NCBI GenBank assembly: GCA_024167805.1
Contig: CP099988.1
Span: 1,868,001-1,932,000, forward strand
DNA length: 64,000 nucleotides
Source of the DNA: Methanobacterium sp. ERen5
GTDB taxonomy: Archaea; Methanobacteriota; Methanobacteria; Methanobacteriales; Methanobacteriaceae
Reading direction: 5' to 3'
In this document: positions 37,311 through 48,044 of the stretch, in pieces
How the letters are laid out: every line of letters starts with the position of its first letter
Position numbering within the stretch: the first letter of the stretch is position 1
Notes under the pieces: model-generated
Told to the model about the DNA's origin: nothing
The model's input: only the letters and a program-made list of their open reading frames with translations
The model's database searches: none
Program-made: the position numbers and the translations under genes

Positions 37311-37600
37311 AACTTTAATAATATACACCCCTCATTTAAATTTAGAAATGAAATTTTTGTTAATGTAATAAAAACTGAAATTTGAAATTCATATATTGGT
37401 CCATGTATTTATACATGTAGAACTAAACACTAATTCTTAGCAGAGTTAATGAATTGTCCATTATTCTAATTTCAATCATGGAAAACCATTCGAGTCAATT
37501 TTGACTGGATTGATATCCATTATACTATTATAGACATCAAACATTAAATCTATGACTAGAGATAACTCTGGTTTAGGATCTACAACTAAATTAAATTTCA

Positions 37601-39175
37601 ATGGTTATAATTATGAGTTCAAAGATTGCTAAGGGCAGTATAGTCATCCTCATTGGATCTTTCCTCTACAGGATTGGAGGGTACATATACAAGGTGGCAA
37701 TGGCAAATTTACTTGGTCCTGCAGGCTACAGTATACTAAGTATCACCTGGCCACTCCAAGGATTTTTTATCATCATAGCAGGTGCAGGACTACCACCGGC
37801 CATTGCAAAACATGTGTCGGAGTATCATGCTAAAAACGATACAGAAATGGTTAAATCCATTATAAGCGTTGCAATGATGATGATGACAGGATTTGGACTT
37901 ATTTTCAGTGTAATCGTGTTTTTCTTAGCTCATCCAATTGCTGTAGCACTTAACAACCCTGAAGCAACCCTTCCATTCCAACTCATAGCACTCATCACAC
38001 CATTCAGTGTCATTGTTGGGGCCATGAGGGGAACTTTCCAGGGATTTTATCAGATGACCAACATTCTGATAACCCGGGCTGTGGAACTAATTTTCATGGT
38101 TGGAGCTGCGATTTTCCTTGTTTGGGCAGGACTATATGTTGCAGGAGCTGTAATTGGTACGGCCATAGGATTCATGGCAGCACTCGGAGCAGCAGTCTAT
38201 CTTTTCCAGAGGGACATTCGTAAAAAACTGTCAAAACCCCGGAAACTGTTATCACGGGCAAGTCCCAGGTTAGAATTTTCTGATCAATTGGGAATAGCTA
38301 AAATGCTGATAATTTTTTCAATTCCCGTAGTAATCACTGGACTGGCTGAACTAGCCCTGTATGATATGGCAACCTTTGTAATAGCTTATTACTATCCTGG
38401 GAGTAACTTAATGGGATACTTCAATGTGTCAAGCACCATAGCCAGACTGCCACTCATAATATCCATGGCTGTGGCAACATCGGTGCTTCCAGCAACTGCA
38501 GAGGCAATGAGTCTAAGGGACCATGTGCTTTTAAAGACCTACATCAGACAGTCCTACAGGTACGTTTCATTCGTGGTTATACCCCTCTGTGTTGGAACAG
38601 TTGTATTTGCAAATCCAATAATTAAACTGCTCTTTGGACAGGGTTTTCTACCTGGAGTTGCAGCACTACAGATACTAGCAGCTGGAATGCTCTTCTTCAC
38701 ACTCTACACAATTTCATCCAGTATCTCCCAGGGTCTTGGGAAACCAAGGCTACCCATGTACGTACTGGTTGCAGGAATCACAGTGGATCTAATTTTAAGC
38801 CTAGCATTAATTCCTCCATACGGTATTAACGGTGCAGCTATTGCAACAACCCTGGCATCACTATCCATCATGGTGACCTTGATGTGGAGCACGTTAAAAT
38901 TAGCAAATGTCAAACTACCGCTCATAGAATATGGGAAGATCGTATTGGCATCCATCATAATGGGAGCGGTTTTCATGCTGTTCCCTCCAACTGTACTATT
39001 CCTGTTCATTGGAATTGTGGTATCTCCATTTTTGTACCTGGGAGTACTGGCAGTTATAGGAGGATTAAAACTAGAAGACCTAAAACTGCTCTACAAAGTT
39101 GGAAACAAGCTAGGCCCACTATCTGGAACTGTCCATAGAATGGTGGATATTCTAAGTAAATATGCAGTTGAATAA
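37601..39175 (+). CDS. Lipid-linked oligosaccharide flippase (MurJ/Wzx superfamily)
   Basis: The product is 524 residues with about fourteen membrane helices and the family front KGSIVILIGSFLYRIGGYIYKVAMANLLGP. Positively charged residues lie inside early helices, as in MVF/MATE-type flippases of cell-wall lipid intermediates. It is the MOP-superfamily polysaccharide transporter type, close to SpoVB and MurJ. It is convergent with a MurT-like Mur ligase, which supports a role in moving pseudomurein precursors or surface glycans across the membrane. The start could be the ATG at 37613. Confidence 0.85.
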   Translation: MVIIMSSKIAKGSIVILIGSFLYRIGGYIYKVAMANLLGPAGYSILSITWPLQGFFIIIAGAGLPPAIAKHVSEYHAKNDTEMVKSIISVAMMMMTGFGLIFSVIVFFLAHPIAVALNNPEATLPFQLIALITPFSVIVGAMRGTFQGFYQMTNILITRAVELIFMVGAAIFLVWAGLYVAGAVIGTAIGFMAALGAAVYLFQRDIRKKLSKPRKLLSRASPRLEFSDQLGIAKMLIIFSIPVVITGLAELALYDMATFVIAYYYPGSNLMGYFNVSSTIARLPLIISMAVATSVLPATAEAMSLRDHVLLKTYIRQSYRYVSFVVIPLCVGTVVFANPIIKLLFGQGFLPGVAALQILAAGMLFFTLYTISSSISQGLGKPRLPMYVLVAGITVDLILSLALIPPYGINGAAIATTLASLSIMVTLMWSTLKLANVKLPLIEYGKIVLASIIMGAVFMLFPPTVLFLFIGIVVSPFLYLGVLAVIGGLKLEDLKLLYKVGNKLGPLSGTVHRMVDILSKYAVE

Positions 39176-39201
39176 AAACACTATTCCCAAAAATAAAACC
39201 A

Positions 39202-39224
39202 TTTTTTTCACAATTATTTTTTTT
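39202..39224 (+). terminator. T runs between convergent genes
   Basis: Runs of seven and nine T separated by CACAATTA follow the flippase stop codon and lie 110 bases before the convergent Mur ligase stop. Confidence 0.5.
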
Positions 39225-39335
39225 AGAGATTCCATTACCGTCAAAGAAACATTTAAAAAATTATTGGTTTAGGAAGTTAGGTTACTTTAAAAGAGAATGT
39301 GGGGATTTTTATAACTAATTTTTACCAAAAAAGGT

Positions 39336-40811
39336 TTAATTCATGTGGGTTTTAAGTTCAGATTTAAGTTCGGCCCACATGTAATGCTCTGGACCACAGC
39401 CCGATACTAAAACGTATTTGTAGGGTGAATTTAGGATCAGGTCGATGATCTTGGAACGTCTATCTGCCATTTCTTCGTATGGAAGGGGATAGAAATCAGC
39501 ATCCAAATATTCACCTATTATTTTGTAGTAACTTTTAGCAGCTTCAACCGATGTTCTTCCAGGAACAACGTAAACCTTCTTGGGGTTCGCAGCAATAACT
39601 GATTGCAGATGATCCTCAAAGATTTCATCTTCACCTGTGTCTGGAGTGGTGTAGATAAATCCAAGGTCATCCTTAACATATTCACACATAAATTGAACAT
39701 TTGCGTTTAGTGCATCCCCATTATCTCCCTGACCCATTCCAACCAATTTGTCTCCAACTTTCATTATTTCAAATCTTCCAGGTGGTAGAATGGAAAGATC
39801 AAGGGAATTTGTAATCTTTTTAACTGTGCTTTCAATATTTTCAGGTTTGTTTGTGAAGGATGCGTAGGTAGTTACAGCACACAATAAATTGTAGAGGTTG
39901 TAAAGTCCAAATGCTGGTGTTTTTATCTTTAAAAATACTGGAATTTCTTTCCCTGTTGTATGGTTGTACACTTCACCTTCTAGTGTCACGTACCAAGCAT
40001 CAAACTCTTTATTTAATTCTGTTAACCTCATATTTGGTTCTGGCCTTTCAAACCCGCACTGGCAACTGTATTTTCCCCTGTGGTTTGAAAACATTGTGGA
40101 ATATTCAAGCTTAGAACCACATAATGGACAATTAATGTCGGGTTTAGCCATGGTTTTGTCTTCAGATTCTAAATCAAATCCATAATAATTAACCCGAATA
40201 TCAGCCTCTTTTTTAGTTCCAATGGATGCTGTTCTAGGATCATCTGCATTGCAGATAACAACCCCAGTTTTCATTGGTGTGCAGAGAAGTTCCTTAGCCA
40301 TCAAATACTTGTCGAATGGATTTGAAACACCAGCTACAAGTGAATGTTCCCTTGAAACGTTGGTATAAACAACTCCTATTGGGGCCACGAGTTTGCAGAC
40401 TTCATCTGGAAATGCATGTGCAACATCACGGATACCGTACTCAAAAACTCCATAATCAATATTATCACTCAAAAGACCAGTTGTAATAGCGTTTAAAGTG
40501 TTACTGTCGTAGTTGTATGATATTGGTGCATCGTTTTCCAAGAGTAAACTAATTAATTTCGTTGTGGTTGTTTTTCCGTTGGTACCAGTAACAATGATGC
40601 TACCCACCCTCGGAGTTTTTGCCAACTCCTTTAAACAATCATATGATCCAATTTTAAGGAATAAATATCCTGGAAAACTTTTTCCCATACCTTTACCTAC
40701 TTTAACAAGGCTTTTTGCCAATTTTCCTGATACTTTTGCTGTTTTAAACCGTATTTTTCCAGATAGTCCCATGCTTCTTACTATGCCGACGAGGTATTTA
40801 AATTCTTCCAT
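39336..40811 (-). CDS. MurT-like Mur ligase (DUF1727) of cell wall synthesis
   Basis: The 491-residue product has the Mur ligase P-loop GTNGKTTTTK at about 76-85, a central ATPase domain, a four-Cys zinc ribbon (CPLCGSKL...CQCG, about 233-256) and the C-terminal DUF1727 domain (FIYTTPDTGEDEIFEDHL). This order is exactly that of bacterial MurT, the ATP-using partner of GatD that amidates lipid II. In Methanobacteriales such ligases are thought to act in pseudomurein peptide synthesis. A GatD-like partner is not adjacent here. Confidence 0.88.
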   Translation of the reverse strand: MEEFKYLVGIVRSMGLSGKIRFKTAKVSGKLAKSLVKVGKGMGKSFPGYLFLKIGSYDCLKELAKTPRVGSIIVTGTNGKTTTTKLISLLLENDAPISYNYDSNTLNAITTGLLSDNIDYGVFEYGIRDVAHAFPDEVCKLVAPIGVVYTNVSREHSLVAGVSNPFDKYLMAKELLCTPMKTGVVICNADDPRTASIGTKKEADIRVNYYGFDLESEDKTMAKPDINCPLCGSKLEYSTMFSNHRGKYSCQCGFERPEPNMRLTELNKEFDAWYVTLEGEVYNHTTGKEIPVFLKIKTPAFGLYNLYNLLCAVTTYASFTNKPENIESTVKKITNSLDLSILPPGRFEIMKVGDKLVGMGQGDNGDALNANVQFMCEYVKDDLGFIYTTPDTGEDEIFEDHLQSVIAANPKKVYVVPGRTSVEAAKSYYKIIGEYLDADFYPLPYEEMADRRSKIIDLILNSPYKYVLVSGCGPEHYMWAELKSELKTHMN

Positions 40812-41089
40812 GAAAACTTAAACTCAAATCCAAACTAAGAATAACGACCCAAAATCAAATAAAAATCAGAAGTTCATATAGTCAAAAACAAAATTACAAC
40901 TACAGTTAACCATTAATTTCAATTACAAACCACAGATTAGTAATTTAAAGAAAATATACTGTACAATTAGATTTACATATTACTAGTAGCAAAACTACGC
41001 ATCTAAAATCCCTTTGGTTGTTAGCTAAAAAAAATGGGGGTTTTGTAGAATATAAATTTGTTACAAATGGCTATTTTTGTATTGTGAAG

Positions 41090-41827
41090 TTAGAAACTGT
41101 GAACCGCCTGAAATTTGAGTGCGGTTTCAAAGTCTATCCTACCCTTGTAAAGAGCAGAGCCTATCACAGTACCAAAGGTTTTGGTTTGGCTCAGTGTCTC
41201 AATATCTTCGAGAGTTGTAACTCCTCCAGAGTATATGACTGGAATGTTAACAGCATCTAACAATTCCATGAGGGGATCCATGTTAAATCCTGATAAAAGC
41301 CCTTCAACATCCACATTTGTGAATAGAATTCCTCCTGCACCATGTTTTTGGAGGGATAATCCTAATTCTGGTGCTGTTTTTCCAGTGGATTCTGTCCATC
41401 CCTTAACAACCACCTCGGAATTTTTGCTGTCCAAGGCAACAATGATACTGTCACTCCCATATTCATCAGATAATTGATTCACTAGTTCTGGATTTTCAAC
41501 TGCCATGGTACCTAAAATAACCTTTTCAACACCTAAGTCCAAGAGGTTTGCAGCATCATTCACTGTTCTTATTCCTCCACCAAGTTGAACAGGCACTGAA
41601 ACTGTGTCAATAATTTTTTCTATGACTTCCCTATTTTTAGAGCCCTCACCAAAAGCACCATCAAGATTGATTACATGAAGTATTTCAGCACCTTTATCTT
41701 CCCAATTTTTTGCAACTTCATGGGGATTATCTATGATCACTTGTTCAGTTCCAGGTTTTCCCTGAACCAACTGCACACATTTACCATTTTTAATATCAAC
41801 TGCAGGTATAATATACAAAAGAATCAT
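41090..41827 (-). CDS. hisA: ProFAR isomerase HisA
   Basis: The 245-residue product starts with [18 protein letters not shown], with the catalytic Asp in AVDI, and has [22 protein letters not shown] and [12 protein letters not shown]. These are the phosphate-binding and catalytic blocks of HisA. It opens the ring of ProFAR in histidine synthesis. It stands apart from other his genes. The TTG at 41818 gives the typical MYIIPAVDI start; ATG 41827 is the alternative. Confidence 0.95.
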   Translation of the reverse strand: MILLYIIPAVDIKNGKCVQLVQGKPGTEQVIIDNPHEVAKNWEDKGAEILHVINLDGAFGEGSKNREVIEKIIDTVSVPVQLGGGIRTVNDAANLLDLGVEKVILGTMAVENPELVNQLSDEYGSDSIIVALDSKNSEVVVKGWTESTGKTAPELGLSLQKHGAGGILFTNVDVEGLLSGFNMDPLMELLDAVNIPVIYSGGVTTLEDIETLSQTKTFGTVIGSALYKGRIDFETALKFQAVHSF

Positions 41828-42101
41828 TCCTAAACATTTTTTTTAACAAATATTCCTATTTTTTCACGCCAAAAATTTTTACTAACACAAAAAACATGGG
41901 TTTGTGGGTTTCATTCTTCTGGCAATTTATGGTTTATGGGCTTCAAATAAAATACTTAGAACCCATATACACCATTCTATTTTGTTGATCACTAAAAAAG
42001 TTCACCCTAGAATTCTCAAACTAACTCAACTTAGATTCTATGATGAAATGAAAATTTTACACAAAAAAATTTTAGTTGGGAATTCATGTATAACAATTAT
42101 T

Positions 42102-43044
42102 TCAACTTCGTTCTTGTTGGAACTTGTAGATTATAAAAACACCCACGATCATCAACATGCCGTAGAGTAGTTGCATGATTGTTAATGGTTCTTTTAATAT
42201 TACAAATGAGAATATGGCTCCAGACAATGCTGCAAATGGAAATATTGATCCTGTCCTTGCCGAACCTATCTGTCTTATGGAGTAAAGTATCATTACAACT
42301 GTGAATCCAATTATGAAAACACCAACAAACAGCAGGTAAATAATATGATCCAGAGGCAGTGAAAGATTCTTATGAAGTATTAAGCTGAGTGTTAAGAGTA
42401 TCAAACCACCCACAGTACATTTTGTTGCACTTATCATGAGCAGATCCCTTTTGAAACTTAAGAATTTGCTTAGGATGGTGTCCAGACTCCAAAAAATGTT
42501 GAAACAACAATGAGAATCGAACCCAAACCTTCTGAAGCCGTAAAATTCAGGCTGCTACCATTTGTTGCAAGCAGCATAGTTCCAAGCACGATAAAAAATA
42601 CACCTATCAACTCTTTTTTCTGAACCTTTCCTTGAGTAGAATAATACCAAATGCAATGGTGAAAAGCACTTCCACATTCATTAATAACGATGCATTAACA
42701 GCTGTAATATTATTAAGACCAGATAAATAGACTAAAGGGGCAATTACAGAACCTGAAACTGCTGTTATTAGGATTAACATGTAATCTTTGGTTTTGAAAA
42801 CTGTTTCAGCTTCTTGATTGGAATCCATCATACTCATCAGGTGATTGTTTATCCCAGAGTATCGCACTAAAAACAAGAAAATTCCTGCAATCGAGTAAAT
42901 TAGGGCTGAAAGTGCGAGTGGATCGAGATCTTGAAGTAAGATCTTGTTTAGAGGGTTCCATATCCCAAAGAGTACTGTGACAGCAACCAAACACAGGTAA
43001 CCCCACTTAACATTTGAAACAGCAGCTTTTGATGATGAACTCAT
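42102..43044 (-). CDS. EamA/DMT-type transporter, two frameshifts
   Basis: The gene spans ten predicted helices in three pieces. The first frame ends at a stop after LKERFRKK near 42607. Adding one T at the T6 run 42614-42619 continues the protein as ELIGVFFIVLGTMLLATNG. A second change at the A6 run 42491-42496 rejoins the final frame, which includes KFLSFKRDLLMISATKCTVGG. The intact protein would be about 314 residues, typical of EamA exporters, which export metabolites or drugs. Two lesions make a decayed gene more plausible here than elsewhere, though both lie in homopolymers. ATG 43044 has GGAG upstream. Confidence 0.72.
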
Positions 43045-43204
43045 TGAACACTCCACAAGAAATGGTTATTTTTACTAATTTAAACTATAGATTCATAACA
43101 AGATGGATAAATAGGTTGTTGGCAATAAACTTTATTAAAATAATATAATATTTACAAATTATAGTTATAAAATCAAATATTTCTCTTCAGGAGTCTAAAA
43201 ACAC

Positions 43205-44023
43205 ATGTTTAAAATAGCTTTCAAGGTTGCGTATATTGGGACGGATTATCATGGATTTCAAAGACAGCCTAATCTCCCAACTGTTGAAGGTGAACTTCTG
43301 AGGGCATTTAAAAAATCAGGAATATCAGACAGCCCAGAAAAATCTGATTACTCCATAGCAGGGAGAACAGACAGGGGTGTGAGTGCCCTTGGAAATGTTG
43401 TGTGTCTTAAAACCAACAAAGACGTAACAATTAATCAAATAAATTATTATCTCCCTTCTAATATACGTATAATAGGATCTACAAGGGTTTCTAATGGTTT
43501 TAAACCAAGGTATGCGAAGCTAAGACATTACAGGTACATACTAGATAAAAGTTTGTGTCCAAAAAATTCTTTAAACCTAGAACTCATGAAACAGGCCGCC
43601 AAACAAATGGAGGGAAAACATAACTACATCAACTTCTCCAAACGATCCGAGAGAACCCCTGAAAGAATGGTTTACAGTGTTGATTTAGTTGAAACCCCTG
43701 ATAACCTAGTGTTTGATGTGGTTGGTGAAAGTTTCCTCTGGAACATGGTCCGAAAGATGGTGAAAGTTTTGGTAATGTTTGGTAGGGAAGAGCTGACTCT
43801 AGACGATTTAGAAACACTGTTCAATCCCGATTTTCCTGCTTCCATCAAACCCGTAGCTTCAGAGGGCTTAATATTAATGGATGTTATTTACGATGGAATT
43901 GAATTTCCATGGGAAGGTTACGCAGTAAACAATTTCACGAAAACTCTGAAACAGGAATATGCACGTAAAAAAACCATTCTTGACGTGGAAAAAGAGATGA
44001 TTAATGTTTTAAATGGATTTTGA
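43205..44023 (+). CDS. truA: tRNA pseudouridine synthase A
   Basis: The 272-residue product has the TruA landmarks: YIGTDYHGFQRQP near 10-22 and AGRTDRGVSALGN (52-64) with the catalytic Asp at about 56. Later come the RYAKLRHYRYIL block and NMVRKMVKVL. It makes pseudouridine at positions 38-40 of tRNA anticodon arms. AGGAG lies upstream of the ATG. The following DUF460 gene begins close after. Confidence 0.95.
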   Translation: MFKIAFKVAYIGTDYHGFQRQPNLPTVEGELLRAFKKSGISDSPEKSDYSIAGRTDRGVSALGNVVCLKTNKDVTINQINYYLPSNIRIIGSTRVSNGFKPRYAKLRHYRYILDKSLCPKNSLNLELMKQAAKQMEGKHNYINFSKRSERTPERMVYSVDLVETPDNLVFDVVGESFLWNMVRKMVKVLVMFGREELTLDDLETLFNPDFPASIKPVASEGLILMDVIYDGIEFPWEGYAVNNFTKTLKQEYARKKTILDVEKEMINVLNGF

Positions 44024-44097
44024 AAATCCCAACAAACCATAAATATTATGCTACCCATATATATTCATATAATTGCCCAAATGGAGGAAATATTCTG

Positions 44098-45531
44098 GTG
44101 TACAAGAATACAGGTTCAGAGGGTATTAAAGAATCAAATCTAATTTTTAAGACACAAAAATCCAGTAGGACTACAAAGGGAATAATTGTAGGTTACGACC
44201 CGGGCTTAACAGTGGGAATTGCAATATTAAACCTTAATGGTGAACTAATTTCCCTGGACAGCTTCAAAGAGATAAGGCGTTCAGAAATAATAAGTCATAT
44301 CATTGGTTATGGAAAAACAGTTTTAGTTGCCACAGATGTTTATCCAGCTCCAAAAACAGTTAGAAAAATTGCAACTACATTAAATTCTAAAATATGGTCT
44401 CCCTACAAGAACATGTCTGTAGAATCCAAGATAGAAACTGTTGACAGCTTCACAGCCATGGGAAACAGTTTGAATGGGCCACAAAATGCACATGAAAGGG
44501 ACTCCCTGGCAGCTGCAGTGAAAACCTATAAAGACCATCTAAACAAATTTAGACAAATAGAAAAACGCGCAGAACAACTATCAATGAATCGGGCCATGAT
44601 TGATGAGGTAAAAATACGTGTTATTAATGGTAAATCCATCAGCAACTCTTTAAGGGAAGTTTCACAACAAAATGTGGACACAGGCTACATTGGAAATTTA
44701 AATCGTGAAACAAGGGGATCATCCAAATCCTGTCCTGATAGGGATGTTCTGAAACTGAAAAACAGTACTAAGGATCCTGAAACCCATATACAGGAACTGA
44801 GTCCTGAAGAGTTAACAATCAGTAGGTTGAAGAATAAGTTAAACTCTCAAAAACGTTACATAAATGAACTTAGGGAAAAAAATCATGAATTAGAGGATGA
44901 AGTTAAATTCCAAAGGATGGAAGTATCTAAAATTCAATCCAAAATGGATAAACTTCGAAACGAATACTCCAGGAAGATACTGGAAAAACGGGAATTTGCA
45001 TCCAAAATATCCATGATAAAGCGGCTTCAAAATAAGTACTCTCAAGAAAGGTCAATGAGATTGGAACTTGAAAAACAGTTAGATCCAAATTTTGGATTGG
45101 AAACCATTGGTGAAGATGCAGTTGAGCTTAAAATCATCACTTCCTTCACCAGGGAAGGAATTCGTGAATCATCCATTCTAATGAAAATATCCAATGGAGA
45201 CGTAGTACTCCTTGAGAATTCTGAGGGTGGAGGTTCAAACACCGCAGCAATACTCTGTGAAATAGGTGTTAGGGCAGTTATAACCCGGGATAAAATATCA
45301 GATCCTGCTGAAAATGTTTTTATAAACTGCATGATTCCTGTCATACCCGAAGATTCCATTGGGATCGAAATAGTAGCCAATGGAAGCTATGTTGAATCCA
45401 AGGATCTTGATGAGCAAATAAAAAAGTGGATGGAAAAAACCAGGAAACAACAAACAACTGAAGATAAAAATAAATTAATAAGCATGGTGGATGAATACAG
45501 AGCCCAGAGAAGAAGAGAGCTTGACAGTTGA
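44098..45531 (+). CDS. DUF460 protein (RNase H-fold domain with long coiled coil)
   Basis: The front has GIIVGYDPGLTVGIAILNLNGELISLDS, the first strands of an RNase H-like (RuvX/DUF460) domain, with a conserved Asp. The middle (about 230-330) is a long charged coiled coil, and a C-terminal domain of about 140 residues follows. DUF460 proteins of archaea are predicted RNA-binding nucleases; function is unproven. GTG 44098 follows GGAGG by ten bases and an A/T-rich promoter-like stretch lies before it. The TTG at 44020, which overlaps the truA stop, is an alternative start. The product is shorter than many relatives. Confidence 0.78.
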   Translation: MYKNTGSEGIKESNLIFKTQKSSRTTKGIIVGYDPGLTVGIAILNLNGELISLDSFKEIRRSEIISHIIGYGKTVLVATDVYPAPKTVRKIATTLNSKIWSPYKNMSVESKIETVDSFTAMGNSLNGPQNAHERDSLAAAVKTYKDHLNKFRQIEKRAEQLSMNRAMIDEVKIRVINGKSISNSLREVSQQNVDTGYIGNLNRETRGSSKSCPDRDVLKLKNSTKDPETHIQELSPEELTISRLKNKLNSQKRYINELREKNHELEDEVKFQRMEVSKIQSKMDKLRNEYSRKILEKREFASKISMIKRLQNKYSQERSMRLELEKQLDPNFGLETIGEDAVELKIITSFTREGIRESSILMKISNGDVVLLENSEGGGSNTAAILCEIGVRAVITRDKISDPAENVFINCMIPVIPEDSIGIEIVANGSYVESKDLDEQIKKWMEKTRKQQTTEDKNKLISMVDEYRAQRRRELDS

Positions 45532-45641
45532 ATCTAAATAGGTAAAAGTTCTTTAATGGGTTTCAATATATTCTTTTTTGATGAGTATTTTTTATGATTA
45601 ACATTGATCACTATTGATGAGATTAAGGGGGCAAATTTAAG

Positions 45642-46949
45642 ATGAAAATAGCGTTTATAATAGGTACTCGGCCTGAAATTATTAAAATGGCACCTATAAT
45701 TGATTTAACACAAAAAAAGGGAATTGAATATGTTCTCATTCACACTGGACAGCATTACGATCATGAAATGTCACAAAAATTCTTTTTAGATTTGGAAATT
45801 GAAAAACCACACTACAACATCGGTGTTGGATCAAATTCCCATGGAAAACAAACTGCACAAATGATGGAAGAAATAGAGAAGGTTTTAACAAAGGAAAAAC
45901 CCGATGTTGTCATGGTACAGGGAGACACAAATGCAGTTTTAGCTGGTGCGGTTGCTGCATCCAAACTAAATCTTTCAGTGGGACATGTTGAGGCTGGGCT
46001 TAGATCCTTTGACAGGACCATGCCAGAGGAGATAAATAGAAAGATTGCAGACAGTTGCTCAACCATGTACTTCGTACCAACGGAGGAATCAGCCTTAAAT
46101 TTGGCTATGGAATCTATTGATCCCCATGAAATTTTCATAACAGGAAATACTGTTGTGGATGCTTGCATAAGACATCTTAAAATTGCAGAAGAAAATTCAA
46201 ATCTACTCCGAGAACTCGATGTTGAAGGAGACATATTAACTCTGACCATGCACAGGGCTGAAAATGTAGATGACCCTGAAAGACTGAAAAATATCTTGGA
46301 TGCCATCATGGAACTTGAAGATATTACAGTTGTGTTCCCAGTACATCCAAGGACACTGAAAACTTTGGAGAACTTTGGATACTTAGAGCAACTCGAAAAT
46401 TCAGACCACATAAAACTAACCAAACCCATAGGTTACCTTGACTTTTTACTACTGCTTTCAAAGTCTAAATTTGTGATGACAGACTCTGGCGGTCTTCAAG
46501 AAGAAGCAATAACACTCAACGTACCCTGTATCACATTAAGGTACAATACAGAAAGGCCTGAAACAGTTACTGCCGGTGGGAACATACTTGTGGGTTCAGA
46601 TAAAACCAAAATAATTGAAACCATCAAAAACATTTCCAACGACAGCGAACTCTACAAGAAAATGCAAGATGCTAAAAATCCATATGGGGACGGCAGTTCT
46701 TCTGAAAAGATTTTAGAAGCACTGTTAAAATTTGAAAAGGAAGGAAAATTAGACATAAACTCTCCGGATAACATAATGAATGGTTTAAGTCGTAGTGTGC
46801 TTATGATCGAGGAAGACGTAACTGTCAAGGAATATGAAACCATTCACCCTGATTCAAGGGTTCAATTTGTACTTCAAGGAGAAAAAATTTTATTCCCTTC
46901 TCCTGAATTAAATTTGAAACACAAGCAGATTTTGTTGAACACACATTAA
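45642..46949 (+). CDS. wecB: UDP-N-acetylglucosamine 2-epimerase (non-hydrolysing) with C-terminal extension
   Basis: The 435-residue product has the family motifs [42 protein letters not shown] and [10 protein letters not shown]. It converts UDP-GlcNAc to UDP-ManNAc, a precursor of acetamido-sugar surface glycans and of pseudomurein-related sugars. The catalytic core ends near residue 375. The last 60 residues ([19 protein letters not shown]...) have no counterpart in typical WecB and may be a regulatory or binding tail. GGGGGC lies before the ATG. Confidence 0.92.
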   Translation: MKIAFIIGTRPEIIKMAPIIDLTQKKGIEYVLIHTGQHYDHEMSQKFFLDLEIEKPHYNIGVGSNSHGKQTAQMMEEIEKVLTKEKPDVVMVQGDTNAVLAGAVAASKLNLSVGHVEAGLRSFDRTMPEEINRKIADSCSTMYFVPTEESALNLAMESIDPHEIFITGNTVVDACIRHLKIAEENSNLLRELDVEGDILTLTMHRAENVDDPERLKNILDAIMELEDITVVFPVHPRTLKTLENFGYLEQLENSDHIKLTKPIGYLDFLLLLSKSKFVMTDSGGLQEEAITLNVPCITLRYNTERPETVTAGGNILVGSDKTKIIETIKNISNDSELYKKMQDAKNPYGDGSSSEKILEALLKFEKEGKLDINSPDNIMNGLSRSVLMIEEDVTVKEYETIHPDSRVQFVLQGEKILFPSPELNLKHKQILLNTH

Positions 46950-47024
46950 AAAGTAGAGTTACAAACAAAACTTTTTTAATGAGTTTCAATAGAACATATA
47001 AAAATTTCTTTTTGGAGGAAATCA

Positions 47025-48044
47025 ATGAAACTGCTTGTTTTTGAATATGCAACCGCATCCGGGGTAGATGATCCATTCATAACTGTAGAGGGTCTTGCAA
47101 TGTTAGAGGGTGTGTTGGATGATCTAAAAGAATTCAAACCACACTACCTAGTACCCAAAGAATCAAGTGAACTAATTTCTGATACAGTACCAATTGTTGT
47201 AAATGGAGATGTTGGTCACTGGCTCAACATGCACATTAAGGAGTACGATGCATGCTTACCAATAGTTCCTGAAGAAGATGGGCTTCTACATGATCTAACC
47301 CAGATCATAGAGCGAAATGGTGTTAAAGTATTTGGTTCTAATTCAAATGCAATACAACTTACAACGGATAAATTTGAGATGTACAAGGTTTTAGCAGGCA
47401 AGGTACCAGTCATAAAAACAGAAAAAATCTACTTCAAACAAGAACTTGAAGAGCTGGGAAGAGCTGTATTTCAGGGATCAGGATTAAAGGTTATTAAACC
47501 TGCAGATGGAGTTTCATCTTCAGGGGTGATGGTTGTGGCTTCGTTGGAAGAATTTTTAGATGGTGTGAATAATATCCAGAAGTTCACCAAACTTCCCTAC
47601 TTTGTAATGCAGGATTATAAGCCGGGTCATAGTGTTAGTGTGAGTTTGTTAAGTAATGGGAAAACAGCAGTTCCAATCAGTTTAAATCTTCAGGATGTGG
47701 AAATTGAATCATGCAAAGTCAGTTATCATGGAGGAAAGGTTCCCTACGATCATGATCTTTCAGTACTGGCAAAAGATATTGCTAAACAAGCTGTAGAACT
47801 TTTTGAAGGTATTATGGGATTTGTTGGGGTTGATCTTATATTGGGCGAGGATGAAGTGCATTTGGTGGAGATCAATTCGAGATTGACCACTCCCTACGTT
47901 GCACTTAGAAGGATAACCAACATAAATCTTGGCAGGGCTTTGATGAATTCTGTTGATGGAGAGTTACCAGCAGATATACAATTGGATGGACAAGTAGGAT
48001 TTTATAAAGAGGGTAAATCCCTCAGGGTTAGTGTTTTAAAATGA
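47025..48044 (+). CDS. mfnD: Tyramine-L-glutamate ligase, methanofuran biosynthesis
   Basis: The 339-residue ATP-grasp protein has the ATP-binding block [16 protein letters not shown] (about 156-171), the [14 protein letters not shown] strand and the metal-binding end [24 protein letters not shown]. It joins glutamate to tyramine, the first glutamylation of methanofuran. The identity rests on similarity of architecture to archaeal MfnD and on the neighbour: the mfnF gene overlaps it by four bases. TTGGAGGAAATCA precedes the ATG. Confidence 0.85.
   Translation: MKLLVFEYATASGVDDPFITVEGLAMLEGVLDDLKEFKPHYLVPKESSELISDTVPIVVNGDVGHWLNMHIKEYDACLPIVPEEDGLLHDLTQIIERNGVKVFGSNSNAIQLTTDKFEMYKVLAGKVPVIKTEKIYFKQELEELGRAVFQGSGLKVIKPADGVSSSGVMVVASLEEFLDGVNNIQKFTKLPYFVMQDYKPGHSVSVSLLSNGKTAVPISLNLQDVEIESCKVSYHGGKVPYDHDLSVLAKDIAKQAVELFEGIMGFVGVDLILGEDEVHLVEINSRLTTPYVALRRITNINLGRALMNSVDGELPADIQLDGQVGFYKEGKSLRVSVLK

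Noticed and set aside
41904..42170. Plus-strand frame of 88 residues
   Set aside because: Part overlaps the EamA transporter gene and the rest has random composition; no start signal is seen.
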